Source: Acidovorax sp. NO-1 | GTDB lineage: Bacteria; Pseudomonadota; Gammaproteobacteria; Burkholderiales; Burkholderiaceae_C | Direction: 5' to 3' | NCBI RefSeq assembly: GCF_000238595.1 | Contig: NZ_AGTS01000075.1 | Location: 62,001 to 126,000 of the forward strand | Length of the DNA: 64,000 nt | Part shown: in pieces, positions 52,605 through 60,838 of the stretch | Layout of the letters: every line of letters begins with the position of its first letter | Position numbering within the stretch: the stretch's first letter is position 1 | The notes under the pieces: generated by a model | The model's database searches: none | Told to the model about the DNA's origin: nothing | The model's input: only the letters and a program-made list of their open reading frames with translations | Program-made: the position numbers and the translations under genes

Positions 52605-53567
52605 TTACTTGAGGATCAACACCTGCTCGGGCTGCTGCGGCTGGGGCTGCGGCATGGGCTGCCCGCCTTGCTGGTAGACCACCGGCGGTCGCACGCCGCG
52701 GGCCAGGTGCGCGTCGGTGTAGCCCAGCTGCGTGGCCAGTTGCTGGTACACGTCCTGCGCCAGCGACTGCGAGGTCTCGCGGATCACCTTGGCGCGGTTG
52801 GGCGGGGCGATGTCGCCACGGATCGACAGGATTTTGGTGTCGTTGCCCTGGCCCTGGGCGGAGAACGCGGCCTTGATCTCGTACGTCTTGGTGTTGATGA
52901 GCGAGAAGTCGGCCAGCAACTGCAGGCCGTACTGGCGCGTGGCACTGGTGGTGCCTTGCAGGGGCGAAAGCGCATCGGTGAAGTCGATGCTGGAGACCAC
53001 GCCGAAGAGCACGTAGTCGGCACCGGCAAACTCGCCCTTCTTGATGCGGGCGATCACGTTGTTGACCTGGGGCTGCGCCTGGGGCGTGGCCATCTTGCCG
53101 CCCTGCACCTGGTTGAGCACCTGCTCGGCCTTGGTCGGCTGGGGCTTGCCCGCGTCAAAGCCCTTGCCCTGCACCAGGCGGAAGTACGTGCCCTGCAGCA
53201 GCGCACCCTTGATGTCGTTGGTGTAGCCACCGAGCTCGCGCTGCTCGATGTAGCTGTAGCGCCCGGCCACATAGGTGCCACTGGCCTGCTCGGACGCCTG
53301 CATGGACTGCTGGCCCGAGTAGGAACCGCCGCCGCCGTACATGCCGTGGCTGTGGCTGCCGCCCTGGCTGCCCTGGGCGCTCATCTGGCTGCTGTGCTGG
53401 TAGGTGCCGGCCACAAAATATTCGGACACGCGCTGGGCATAGGCCAGGTCGGTCACGGCGATCTTGGGTGCGGCACCGGGCTGCTGCGCCTGCGCGCCCG
53501 TGCCCCAGGCCAGCGTGGTGGCCGCGATAACGGCCAGGGCCGTGTGGAGTGTGATTCTGCGTTGCAT
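52605..53567 (-). CDS. CsgG/HfaB family exported protein
   Basis: A 320-residue protein with a signal peptide (MQRRITLHTALAVIAATTLA, cleavage near GAQAQ). The CsgG-like fold is indicated by PKIAVTDLAYAQRVSEYF near the N-terminus, GADYVLFGVVSSIDFTDA, and YGLQLLADFSLINTKTYEIK. A Gly/Ser/His/Gln-rich insertion at about 60-105 replaces part of the usual pore-forming region. There is no lipobox, unlike curli CsgG, and no curli genes are near, so it is a CsgG-like envelope protein rather than a curli secretin. AAGGAG precedes the ATG. It is adjacent to LpoB. Confidence 0.75.
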   Translation of the reverse strand: MQRRITLHTALAVIAATTLAWGTGAQAQQPGAAPKIAVTDLAYAQRVSEYFVAGTYQHSSQMSAQGSQGGSHSHGMYGGGGSYSGQQSMQASEQASGTYVAGRYSYIEQRELGGYTNDIKGALLQGTYFRLVQGKGFDAGKPQPTKAEQVLNQVQGGKMATPQAQPQVNNVIARIKKGEFAGADYVLFGVVSSIDFTDALSPLQGTTSATRQYGLQLLADFSLINTKTYEIKAAFSAQGQGNDTKILSIRGDIAPPNRAKVIRETSQSLAQDVYQQLATQLGYTDAHLARGVRPPVVYQQGGQPMPQPQPQQPEQVLILK

Positions 53568-53636
53568 GGTGTGCTCCTTGTGAGCTAAAGGAAGTCTTGA
53601 ATCGATCAACCGACGCGAGCAGTGCTCATGCCGGCA

Positions 53637-53755
53637 AAAACTGGCGCGCCCCAGGCGAGGGACGCCTAGCAAGGGCCGCCCCGCAGCGAGGGCGTCGTCC
53701 CCCTTCCCGGCGAAGCCGAGAGAAGGGGGAAGGCGCGCAGCGCCTCAGGGGGATG
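53637..53755 (-). repeat. GC-rich post-stop repeat, family B, copy 4
   Basis: Opens ATCCCCCTGAGGCGCTGCGC three bases after the lpoB stop. CCCCCTTCTCTCGGC and GCCGGGAAGGGGG form a long stem, then CGACGCCCTCGCTGCGGGGC follows. Confidence 0.75.
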
Positions 53756-54370
53756 TCACCTCTTACTCGTTTTGCGGATTTCCTTTTCGTCCTGCCACTC
53801 CACGGTGCCCTCTTCCACATCGAACAGCGATAGCGTGAACTTGTAGTACACGTCCTTGGTGGTGTTGTTCTGCTTGACGATGCTGGTCAGCTCGCCTTCC
53901 AGCTGGTACTTGGCCGCGGTCATCTGGCCCACGCGGGCCGTGGTTCCCTGCTTGTACAGGCCGCTCTGGTTCTGGCGCTGCAGTTCATCCACGCCCTGCT
54001 GCATCTGGTTGATGGAGCGCACAAAGCGCACCTTGCCCGACTTGGTGAGGGCCGTCTGGATGGAGCTCATCACGTTGTTGGTGTCGATGTACTCGCTGGT
54101 CTTGTTCTTGACCGGGGCCAGCGTGACGGTGGGGCGGCCCTGGAAGATGCCGGTTTCCAGCAGGCTGCCGGTCATCTTCTCGGCAATCATCTGCAGATCG
54201 GTGGAGCCGAACTCGTTGGTTACCAGCTCGACCGCCTTGGCGTCGCCGTAATTGACCTGGCGGTCAAAACGCACGGTGGGGGACGACAGGTTCTGGCAGG
54301 CCGACAGGGCCAGGGTGCTGGCCGCGAAGGCCAGGACCAGCGCGCTGCGCCGGAGGGTATTGGTGCTCAT
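53756..54370 (-). CDS. lpoB: penicillin-binding protein activator LpoB
   Basis: A 204-residue lipoprotein: SALVLAFAASTLALSACQNL with lipobox LSAC. The LpoB core is visible in FGSTDLQMIAEKMTGSLLET, VTLAPVKNKTSEYIDTNNVM and AAKYQLEGELTSIVKQNNTT, ending YKFTLSLFDVEEGTVEWQDE. In E. coli LpoB activates PBP1b from the outer membrane. The linker between lipid anchor and globular domain is short. ycfL lies upstream, as in E. coli, and the CsgG-like gene downstream. Confidence 0.88.
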   Translation of the reverse strand: MSTNTLRRSALVLAFAASTLALSACQNLSSPTVRFDRQVNYGDAKAVELVTNEFGSTDLQMIAEKMTGSLLETGIFQGRPTVTLAPVKNKTSEYIDTNNVMSSIQTALTKSGKVRFVRSINQMQQGVDELQRQNQSGLYKQGTTARVGQMTAAKYQLEGELTSIVKQNNTTKDVYYKFTLSLFDVEEGTVEWQDEKEIRKTSKR

Positions 54371-54435
54371 TGTGTTTGTTTCCTCTTAATAAGACGTTGC
54401 GCTTCTTTCGCCCTGGGCCGCTTGAGACCGGCGCT

Positions 54436-54542
54436 CCCTGTGCGCGGGCAGCCGCGCAAGGGCCGCCCCGCCGCGCTGGCTGCGTCCCCCTCCCACGCGA
54501 AGCGTGAGAGAGGGGGAAGGCGCGCAGCGACTCAGGGGGAGC
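54436..54542 (-). repeat. GC-rich post-stop repeat, family B, copy 5
   Basis: Opens CTCCCCCTGAGTCGCTGCGC shortly after the ycfL stop, with a CCCCCTCTCTCACGC/GCGTGGGAGGGGG stem and a GCCAGCGCGGCGGGGCGGCC tail. It sits between ycfL and lpoB. Confidence 0.72.
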
Positions 54543-54548
54543 TTCATT

Positions 54549-54935
54549 TCAGCGAGGCTCCACATTCATTTCAAGGCGTAAATCGATGGCTGCAGAGGTC
54601 GGCGCCACACTCTTGACCGTCTGCTGGCCCAGGCCCAGCACGGTCATCTGCTTCCAGGACTCGCCATCGCCCACCTGGTTGCCCACGCTGTCCAGCCACT
54701 TGAAGCGGTAGAACACGGTGCGGTCGGTGCGGCCCATGTTGGACATGTCGGCCTGCACCACCAGGATGTCGTTGCGGCGAACGATGCGCATCTCGCGCAC
54801 TGCGATGCTGTTGGCCTCGCCCCGCAGCGCCACCTTGGAGGCAACGGCCGGGGGCGTGGCGGGGTCGTGCTGCTGGGCGCCAGCGGCGGTGGCCAGGGTC
54901 AGCACGGTGGCTGCAAGGGCAAAACGGGTTCTCAT
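54549..54935 (-). CDS. ycfL: YcfL family protein (DUF1425)
   Basis: A 128-residue exported protein: signal TRFALAATVLTLATAAGAQQ, then a single small domain with SIAVREMRIVRRNDILVVQA, DMSNMGRTDRTVFYRFKWLD and GLGQQTVKSVAPTSAAIDLR. This matches YcfL/DUF1425, a beta-rich periplasmic family that sits beside lpoB in enterobacteria. Unlike E. coli YcfL there is no lipobox Cys. The function is unknown; the conserved neighbourhood suggests a link to envelope or peptidoglycan assembly. Confidence 0.8.
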   Translation of the reverse strand: MRTRFALAATVLTLATAAGAQQHDPATPPAVASKVALRGEANSIAVREMRIVRRNDILVVQADMSNMGRTDRTVFYRFKWLDSVGNQVGDGESWKQMTVLGLGQQTVKSVAPTSAAIDLRLEMNVEPR

Positions 54936-54974
54936 GCCAGAGGCTCCTTGGAGGTCTTCAAAAGGTGAAAGGGT

Positions 54975-56462
54975 TTACTTGGCGGCGGGCGCAGGCTGCG
55001 TCGAGGTGGACTTGACCGCCGAGCGCGGGACGGACCGGGCGCGGGTACTGCTCGTGGTGGTGCGCGTAGGCGCGGCAGGCTGCGCCACGGCCGGCTGCGG
55101 AGCGGCGGCCACGGCGGGCAGCTGGCCCAGCATGGCGACGTCGCCGGTCAGCACGCTGTTGTCGTACATGCGCAATGGCACCAGGGCGTACTGGCCGTCG
55201 ATCTTGATGGGCTGGGGCAGCTGGCGGCCGTTCACGGTCACCACATGCTCGCCCGGTGGCAGGTAGCCACGCGCCACGTACACGCGGCCCGGCAGCATGC
55301 GCCACATGCGGTCGTCGGCCTGCTCGGTGGCCACCGAGGCCGCCGCACCGATGATGCCGCCAATCAGGCCGCCGCGCTTTTGAAGCTCGTTTTGCAGCAC
55401 GCCCTTGGCGACGGCACGGGTGAAGCCACGCAGCACCATGCCGGGCATTTCGTCCTTGAGCGCGCGGCGCGCCATCACGTTCACATCCACCACTTTTTCC
55501 AGCTTGAGGTCTGTGCCAGCCGCAGAGATGGTGGTGAGCAGCGGATCGGTGGAGGGCTCGATCACGGGGTAGGAAATGCTGGCCGTGACCAGGCCGCGAC
55601 CCGTGGGCACGGGCAATGTAAACGCCTTGGGCTTGCGCGCAGGCGCGTCACCAGCTTCGACGATGAAGAGCACGTCGGTCATGCGCTGGCGGCGCTTCCA
55701 GGTGAAGCCGGTGCGGGTGTCCAGGCCGCGCAGGCCTTCTTCGAGCACGGGGGTGTCGGGCTTGAGCTCGATGGCCTTGCGGTAGCCGGGCGCAGCCAGG
55801 CCGGGCTCGTTGAGCATTTCGTACAGGAAACCCGCCAGATAGTGGCTCAGGGCGTTGGAGTAGCCGTTCTTGAGGGCCAGCACCTCGGGGTCGTTGAGCG
55901 TTTCGACCGGGTAGCCGTTGAGTTCCTTGCCGCCCGACGTGGCGCCCTTGGACTTGGCTTCTTCTTCGGCGGCCAGGGTTTCCTTGGCGCGGAACTCGGC
56001 AATGATGGCTTCACGCTCGTGCGTGCGCTTGATGTCCACACGGGCGTTTTCAAAATCACCTACGGCCAGGCGGTTGAGCGCCAGGCGGGTGGTCAGCCAC
56101 ACCTTTTCATAGTCCTGGCCCTCATAGACCTTCAGACGCTCGCTCACCAGGGCTGCGCCCACGGTGCCCATGAGCTTGGAGGGGTTGGTCTTGGCAGTCT
56201 CTTCCCATTCCTTGACCTTGTTGTCGGCCAGCAGGAAAGCGTTGGTGCTGTCAGGGTAGCGGCGGTCCATGCGCAGCAGTTCCCCGCGTTCCATGTTGTA
56301 GAGCAGCGCCGTTTTTTCTTCTTCGGTCTTGGCCGTGCTCTCCAGGCTGGCCAGCGCGGCGGGGATACCGCCACTGCGCCCGGCGGTCTGCATGTCGGTC
56401 GCCGTTTTGTCGTGGCTCTGCATGGTGGCGCAGCCGGTGAGGGCTGCGCTCAGCGCCAGCAC
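54975..56462 (-). CDS. COG3014 family lipoprotein, start region damaged or unusual
   Basis: A protein of about 495 residues when read from a GTG at 56462: LALSAALTGCATMQSHDKTA (lipobox LTGC). The body has alpha-helical repeat-like segments, TALLYNMERGELLRMDRRYP, VWLTTRLALNRLAVGDFENA and FLYEMLNEPGLAAPGYRKAI, then a beta-rich C-terminal part and an Ala/Pro/Thr tail. COG3014 proteins are uncharacterised lipoproteins found with LpoB/YcfL-like genes. The best ribosome site (AAGGAG) and ATG are at 56504, but that frame meets TGA at 56486-56484 after six codons. The GTG start leaves no basic residue before the hydrophobic segment. Confidence 0.75.
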   Translation of the reverse strand: MLALSAALTGCATMQSHDKTATDMQTAGRSGGIPAALASLESTAKTEEEKTALLYNMERGELLRMDRRYPDSTNAFLLADNKVKEWEETAKTNPSKLMGTVGAALVSERLKVYEGQDYEKVWLTTRLALNRLAVGDFENARVDIKRTHEREAIIAEFRAKETLAAEEEAKSKGATSGGKELNGYPVETLNDPEVLALKNGYSNALSHYLAGFLYEMLNEPGLAAPGYRKAIELKPDTPVLEEGLRGLDTRTGFTWKRRQRMTDVLFIVEAGDAPARKPKAFTLPVPTGRGLVTASISYPVIEPSTDPLLTTISAAGTDLKLEKVVDVNVMARRALKDEMPGMVLRGFTRAVAKGVLQNELQKRGGLIGGIIGAAASVATEQADDRMWRMLPGRVYVARGYLPPGEHVVTVNGRQLPQPIKIDGQYALVPLRMYDNSVLTGDVAMLGQLPAVAAAPQPAVAQPAAPTRTTTSSTRARSVPRSAVKSTSTQPAPAAK

Positions 56463-56504
56463 CCACAGCAGGCGCGGACGGAATCAGGATGGGTGGGCGG
56501 TCAT

Positions 56505-56837
56505 GGATGCTCCTTGCAGATCGGTCAGTTGCTCACCAGAAACACCCCGCGCTTACCACGCGCAGCCGCGCAACAACCCCGCCAGAGGAAGGGTGCTGTG
56601 AATACGGCGTGCGTGATGGAAGTCCGGTCAAGGCGGGTGCCTGCAGCCCGTGCGCCCCCTCCCGGCGCGGATACGTGCTGTGTGCGGCCCCCTCTGGCTG
56701 TGAGTTTCTTGGTTGTTGTGTATGGGGTTGTAGCCAGCCGCGCAATGTAGCAAAAGCTTGTATCTTTTCTGTAACGGTGTGGGGCCCACGACACAGATGG
56801 ACACAGGCACTGGCGCGTGGAGTGGTTGGCATGCATG
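56505..56837. other. intergenic region, upstream of the COG3014 lipoprotein gene
   Basis: No gene is seen. On the minus strand there is a cluster of TTACA/ATACA/CTACA words (about 56715-56790) at irregular 11-17 bp spacing, which may be response-regulator half-sites. The ribosome-binding site AAGGAG lies at the left end. Confidence 0.35.
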
Positions 56838-57581
56838 TCATCCCCCCGGCTGCTGGCGCGGCATGCGGTACAGCCATACCACCCGCCCGCCGGGCGCGCG
56901 CAGCTGGGCACTGGGCAGCCAGCCGGGAACCGCAAATTCCAGGCTCACCAGCCAGGCACCGGGCGCCAGCTCGGCCTGGGCCTTGGCGGCCGCGCGGGCC
57001 ATGCTCTCGGGTCGCTGAAACAGGTACACCATCTGGTAAGCACTCCAGTCGGCCTTCCACATGTCGGCACGCCGCACTTGGGCCCAGGGGCAACGCAAGG
57101 CGCACAGCAGGCGCAGCGGCCAGCTCCACTCCAGCCCTTCCAGCTGGCCGGCGGGATAGGCATGGCGCAGGGCCTTGAGACCATCGCCCAGGCCACAGCC
57201 TGCGTCGAGCACGCGCGCACCCAAAGGCAGCGGTGCCTGCACGGCCAGAGACTGCAACGCATGACGCGGCGTGGGAAACAGGGGCGCATCGCGCCACGCA
57301 TTGAGCGGGTAGACCAGCAGCAACAGCGACAGCGGCACCAGCCACGCCCAGGTGGGCAGGCTGGCCGCCCCGAGCAGCGCCAGCGACAACGGGAACCCGG
57401 CGGCAATCAGCCCGCGGCGCCACCAGCTGTCGCCCAGCACACTGGCCGCCGTGCCCAGCAGGCAGGCCACCAGCAAGGCGGCCACCGGCGGAACCGCGCG
57501 CTGCAGCGCCACAAAGACCAGCCATGCGCACGCCCACGCCACCAGCGCGGGCAGGGGCCAGGGCATGCGCAGGGCCAGCAT
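56838..57581 (-). CDS. membrane-anchored class I SAM-dependent methyltransferase
   Basis: A 247-residue protein. The N-terminal third has three or four membrane segments (LPALVAWACAWLVFVALQRA, PPVAALLVACLLGTAASVLG, LPTWAWLVPLSLLLLVYPLN). A methyltransferase core follows: ARVLDAGCGLGDGLKALRHA (motif I), GLEWSWPLRLLCALRCPWAQ and RRADMWKADWSAYQMVYLFQ. The membrane anchor suggests a lipid-like or membrane-protein substrate, which is unknown. ATG 57581 is used; the frame runs on upstream without conservation. It follows the next gene by 10 bp, forming a pair. Confidence 0.78.
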   Translation of the reverse strand: MLALRMPWPLPALVAWACAWLVFVALQRAVPPVAALLVACLLGTAASVLGDSWWRRGLIAAGFPLSLALLGAASLPTWAWLVPLSLLLLVYPLNAWRDAPLFPTPRHALQSLAVQAPLPLGARVLDAGCGLGDGLKALRHAYPAGQLEGLEWSWPLRLLCALRCPWAQVRRADMWKADWSAYQMVYLFQRPESMARAAAKAQAELAPGAWLVSLEFAVPGWLPSAQLRAPGGRVVWLYRMPRQQPGG

Positions 57582-57591
57582 GGTTCCGTTC

Positions 57592-58947
57592 TCAGCGGCC
57601 AAAAATGCCGCGCAGCAGATTGACGGGGTTGACCACGTTGCCCGCGTCCGTGCCGCCGTCGCCCGCAGGTGGCTGGCCTGCAGGCGCACCGCCCATGCCG
57701 CTGGAGTAAGCGCCTGTGCCGCCCGACGGTGCGCCGGGTGCCGCGCCCATGCCGCCACGGCGCCCCTGCATCTCTTCACCCAGCATGGCCATGGTGTGTG
57801 ACTTCACCCGCACACGCACCGACCATTCAGGCTCCCACGCGGCCTTGGGGTCGGCCGGGCGGGGTGGGTACACGATGTGGCTCTCGCCACCGTAGGCCAT
57901 CATGCGCAACATGGGCGTGGCATCGCGCCCGCCACCCGCAAAGATGCCCTGCGGGATGGCGCATTGCGTGGCTTCGGGCTGCAGCAGCACGCGCTCCTTG
58001 AGCCAGCGGTCGATGGTGGCGGGCGAGAGGTAGTCGAACAGGCCCATGCCGGTGTCCGGCGTCTCGGCGCTGGACCACATCACCAGGTCGTCGCCGCTCT
58101 GCGACATGGCGTGCAGGTAATAGGCGCGCGCATTGCGCACCGGCTGCCAGCTGGTGCCCATGCTGTCCTGCGGCTTGCCGGTGGTGCGCAGGTCGATGGC
58201 GGGCATCAGGTCCTGCGCCGCGCCCAGGGTGAATTTCATGGAGGCAGGCACGCCGTCGCCACGCACCTGGTGCTCGCCCACCACCGAGCTGTCGCGCGAC
58301 AGGCTGACCTGGTTGCGTTCGTTGGGGTACAGCGCATAGGCCGGGCCCACGCGCGGGCCCCGGTCCGGCACGGCACGGCCCGCGAAGGCCTGGGCGTAGT
58401 CGGTGGGCTTGGCACGTGCCAGATCGATCACGCGGGGCTGGCCCGCACGCACTGCGCTACCGCAGCCCCAGTACAGCAGGATGCGGCCCTTGGGCTGCTG
58501 TTGCTGGTACTCACGCGGCACTTCGCCCGGCTCGGTCTGGGTGGGCTGGGCGCGCGGCGGGATCAGCGGCAAGAACTCGCCCATGCGCATGCCGGGCGGG
58601 ATGGACTGGCTGGCCTCGACGCCGGGGCGCAGGCTGTTGTGCAAGGCGATGTCGACGACGCGCGGCGGCATGATGGACATGGCGCGGGCGTTGCCGTACG
58701 ACGTGTTGCTGCCGCCCCCCATGCCCGGCGCCGCACCGCCGCCCATGCCCCCCATGAGGCCGCCGAGCATGCCGCCGCCACCGGGCAGGCTGTCCATCTC
58801 GGGCATCCCCGCCATGGTGCCGGTGGACAGGTCCATCCACAACTGCACCTTGGGGGCCTTGGTGTTCTGGGCCTGGGCGCCCAGGCTGGCAATGCACAGG
58901 CCGGCGACAAGGCAGGCGGGGGTCAGGTAGCGCAAAGAGGTTGTCAT
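57592..58947 (-). CDS. exported hypothetical protein, Gly/Met/Pro-rich
   Basis: A 451-residue protein with a signal peptide (SLRYLTPACLVAGLCIASLG, cleavage near AQAQN). A Gly/Met-rich region (about 50-80), a conserved-looking core (RILLYWGCGSAVRAGQPRVI, PNERNQVSLSRDSSVVGEHQ, WQPVRNARAYYLHAMSQSGD, VMWSSAETPDTGMGLFDYLS) and a Gly/Ala/Pro-rich tail follow. I do not recognise the family; a secreted beta-rich protein is likely. GGAG lies upstream of ATG 58947. It is followed at 10 bp by the methyltransferase gene, implying a joint function. Confidence 0.7.
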   Translation of the reverse strand: MTTSLRYLTPACLVAGLCIASLGAQAQNTKAPKVQLWMDLSTGTMAGMPEMDSLPGGGGMLGGLMGGMGGGAAPGMGGGSNTSYGNARAMSIMPPRVVDIALHNSLRPGVEASQSIPPGMRMGEFLPLIPPRAQPTQTEPGEVPREYQQQQPKGRILLYWGCGSAVRAGQPRVIDLARAKPTDYAQAFAGRAVPDRGPRVGPAYALYPNERNQVSLSRDSSVVGEHQVRGDGVPASMKFTLGAAQDLMPAIDLRTTGKPQDSMGTSWQPVRNARAYYLHAMSQSGDDLVMWSSAETPDTGMGLFDYLSPATIDRWLKERVLLQPEATQCAIPQGIFAGGGRDATPMLRMMAYGGESHIVYPPRPADPKAAWEPEWSVRVRVKSHTMAMLGEEMQGRRGGMGAAPGAPSGGTGAYSSGMGGAPAGQPPAGDGGTDAGNVVNPVNLLRGIFGR

Positions 58948-59310
58948 GAGGTCTGCTCCAGGAGATACAGGAATCACCCGGCAAACCATCGTGGGCCGCA
59001 AAGCGGCATCGTCGCCGCCCTGTGATGAGGCCTTGCGGTCAACCCGGGTGTGTTGAACGCAGCGCAGTGTAGGCCCCGCAAGGACGCATTTTGCCCGTGC
59101 AAGTTACTTGTGGAAACCGTTTATGTGCGCTATTTCACGCATCCGATCGGTCGGCAAGAGACAACGACAGTACCGTCTATGCGTTGCGCACAGCGCATGA
59201 AACCGGCGCGGCCCCAAGCAAGAGACGCCGAGCAAGGGCCGCCCCGCAGCGAGGGCGTCGTCCCCCCTGGGGGGAAGGCGCCGAAGGCGACTCAGGGGGG
59301 AGAAGCGTAT
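58948..59310. other. intergenic region holding repeat B copy 6
   Basis: Apart from the repeat at 59200-59302 there is no gene. The A/T-richer part around 59095-59180 is the probable promoter region of the exported-protein gene, but no clear hexamer pair is found. Confidence 0.4.
59200..59302 (-). repeat. GC-rich post-stop repeat, family B, copy 6
   Basis: Opens CTCCCCCCTGAGTCGCCTTC about eight bases after the parB stop, with a CCTTCCCCCC/GGGGGGACG hairpin, then CGACGCCCTCGCTGCGGGGC and CGGCCCTTGCTCGGCGTC. Confidence 0.75.
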
Positions 59311-60228
59311 TCAGCCGCGCAGGCGGTCGATCAGCCCGTTCAAAGCCTCCAGCGACCCGAACTGGATCGCCAGCTCGCCCATGTCCTCCACCCGGCCATG
59401 GCGCTTGACGCGCTTTTTCACGCGCACCTCGACCTCGGCCATGAGCAGGTCCGAGAGTTCTTCTTCCACGCGCTTCAAGTCGCGCGACTTTTCCTTCTGG
59501 GGTTTTTGCGGCACTAGGCTGAACTCGGCACCGATCTTTTTGACCAGGGCCTCGGCCTCGCGCACCGACAGCTTCTTGGCCGCGATCTGGTTGCCGGCCG
59601 TGATCTGCGCGGCGCGGTCCAGCGAGAGCAATGCGCGCGCATGGCCCATGTCGATGTCGCCCGCCATGAGCATGGTCTGCACCGGCTCGGCCAGGTTCAA
59701 GAGGCGCAGCAGGTTGCTGGCCGCGCTGCGCGAGCGGCCCACGGCCTGCGCGGCCAGCTCGTGCGTCAGGCCAAACTCCTTGACCAGGCGCTGCAGGCCC
59801 TGGGCTTCTTCCAGCGGGTTGAGGTCTTCTCGCTGGATGTTTTCGATGAGCGCCATGGCGGCTGCCGACTCGTCGGGCACATCGCGTACCAGCACCGGCA
59901 CTTCGGCCAGGCCCGCCAGGCGTGAGGCCCGAAAGCGCCGCTCGCCCGCAATGATTTCGTACTTGCCCGCGTGCTCCCCGCCCGTGAGGCGCCGCACCAG
60001 GATGGGCTGCATGATGCCCTGGGCCTTGATGGACTCGGCCAGCTCATACAGCGCACCTTCGTCCATGCGCGTGCGCGGCTGATACACACCGGGCACCAGC
60101 TCGCTCAGCGGCAGGCTGCTGGGCAGGCCCGCTTCGGCGGCCTGGACCTGCTCCACTTTGTCTTCGACCTTGGGGCCCAGCAGGGCTTCCAGGCCGCGGC
60201 CGAGGCCCTTGGGTTTTTTGGTGACCAT
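59311..60228 (-). CDS. parB: chromosome partitioning protein ParB
   Basis: A 305-residue ParB/Spo0J. It has the N-terminal basic leader KKPKGLGRGLEALLGPK, CTP-binding motifs QPILVRRLTGGEHAGKYEII and AGERRFRASRLAGLAEVPVL, the IENIQREDLNPLEEAQGLQR and VGRSRSAASNLLRLLNLAEP helix-turn-helix segments and a C-terminal dimerisation domain. It loads at parS and slides as a CTP-gated clamp, organising the origin region. Three parS-like sites lie 2.2-3.4 kb upstream in rsmG and mnmG. Between it and parA is a hydrolase gene, nine bases from the parB start. Confidence 0.95.
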   Translation of the reverse strand: MVTKKPKGLGRGLEALLGPKVEDKVEQVQAAEAGLPSSLPLSELVPGVYQPRTRMDEGALYELAESIKAQGIMQPILVRRLTGGEHAGKYEIIAGERRFRASRLAGLAEVPVLVRDVPDESAAAMALIENIQREDLNPLEEAQGLQRLVKEFGLTHELAAQAVGRSRSAASNLLRLLNLAEPVQTMLMAGDIDMGHARALLSLDRAAQITAGNQIAAKKLSVREAEALVKKIGAEFSLVPQKPQKEKSRDLKRVEEELSDLLMAEVEVRVKKRVKRHGRVEDMGELAIQFGSLEALNGLIDRLRG

Positions 60229-60237
60229 GGTTTGTTC

Positions 60238-60777
60238 TCAATCGTTCAAAAGGGTGTGCAGCAGTGCGTGGCCTTCGGGCCAGTCGCCCAGCCCGGATTC
60301 GGCATTGATGTGCCCGCGCTCGCCATGGTCCACAAACCGCGCGCCCCAGGCCTGGGCCAGCGCTTCGGCACGCTCAAAGCTGCAGTACGGATCATTGCGG
60401 CTGCCCACCAGCACGGCCGGGAACGGCAGGGGCTGGCGCGCAATGGGCGCCCAGCCGTGGATCTGCGCGGCCAGATCGGGCCGCTCCACATCACCCGGCG
60501 CCACCAGCAGCGCGCCGCGCACCTTGGCCGCATGGCGGGTGTGCGCCGCCCACCAGGCGGTGAGGATGCAGCCCAGGCTGTGCGCTACCAGCAGCACCGG
60601 GCCATCGGCATCGGCCACGGTTTCTTCCAGGCGCGCGGACCAGTCGCCGCGCAGCGGGCGCATCCAGTCGTGCTGCTCTACGCGGTGGTAGCCGTGGCTC
60701 GCTTCCCAGCGGCTTTGCCAATGGTCAGGGCCGGAATTCTGCCAGCCGGGCAGCAGCAGGATGTTGGAGGCCTTCAT
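60238..60777 (-). CDS. RBBP9/YdeN-like serine hydrolase, between parA and parB
   Basis: A 179-residue alpha/beta hydrolase of the RBBP9/YdeN family: ILLLPGWQNSGPDHWQSRWE at the N-terminus, the elbow LLVAHSLGCILTAWWAAHTR (nucleophile Ser), VLVGSRNDPYCSFERAEALA (Asp) and FVDHGERGHINAESGLGDWP (His). The triad is complete. Substrates of bacterial members are largely unknown. ATG 60777 is preferred to a TTG nine bases upstream; repeat A copy 9 ends against this start. Its placement inside the parAB operon is unusual. Confidence 0.87.
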   Translation of the reverse strand: MKASNILLLPGWQNSGPDHWQSRWEASHGYHRVEQHDWMRPLRGDWSARLEETVADADGPVLLVAHSLGCILTAWWAAHTRHAAKVRGALLVAPGDVERPDLAAQIHGWAPIARQPLPFPAVLVGSRNDPYCSFERAEALAQAWGARFVDHGERGHINAESGLGDWPEGHALLHTLLND

Positions 60778-60838
60778 TACTATCAAATTAATAGCTATTG
60801 GCGCTTAGCCATCAAGTGCTGGGGGCCATTTTCGCTAT
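60778..60838 (+). repeat. dispersed AT-rich repeat, family A, copy 9
   Basis: Reads TACTATCAAATTAATAGCTA, TTGGCGCTTAGCCATCAAGT, GCTGGGGGCCATTTTCGCTA. It lies between parA and the hydrolase gene; its right end encodes the last residues (AKMAPST) and stop of ParA. Confidence 0.8.

Noticed and set aside
52605-53567. Curli secretion channel CsgG
   Set aside because: There is no lipobox, the pore region is replaced by a Gly/Ser/Gln-rich stretch, and no curli genes are nearby, so only the general CsgG/HfaB fold is claimed.
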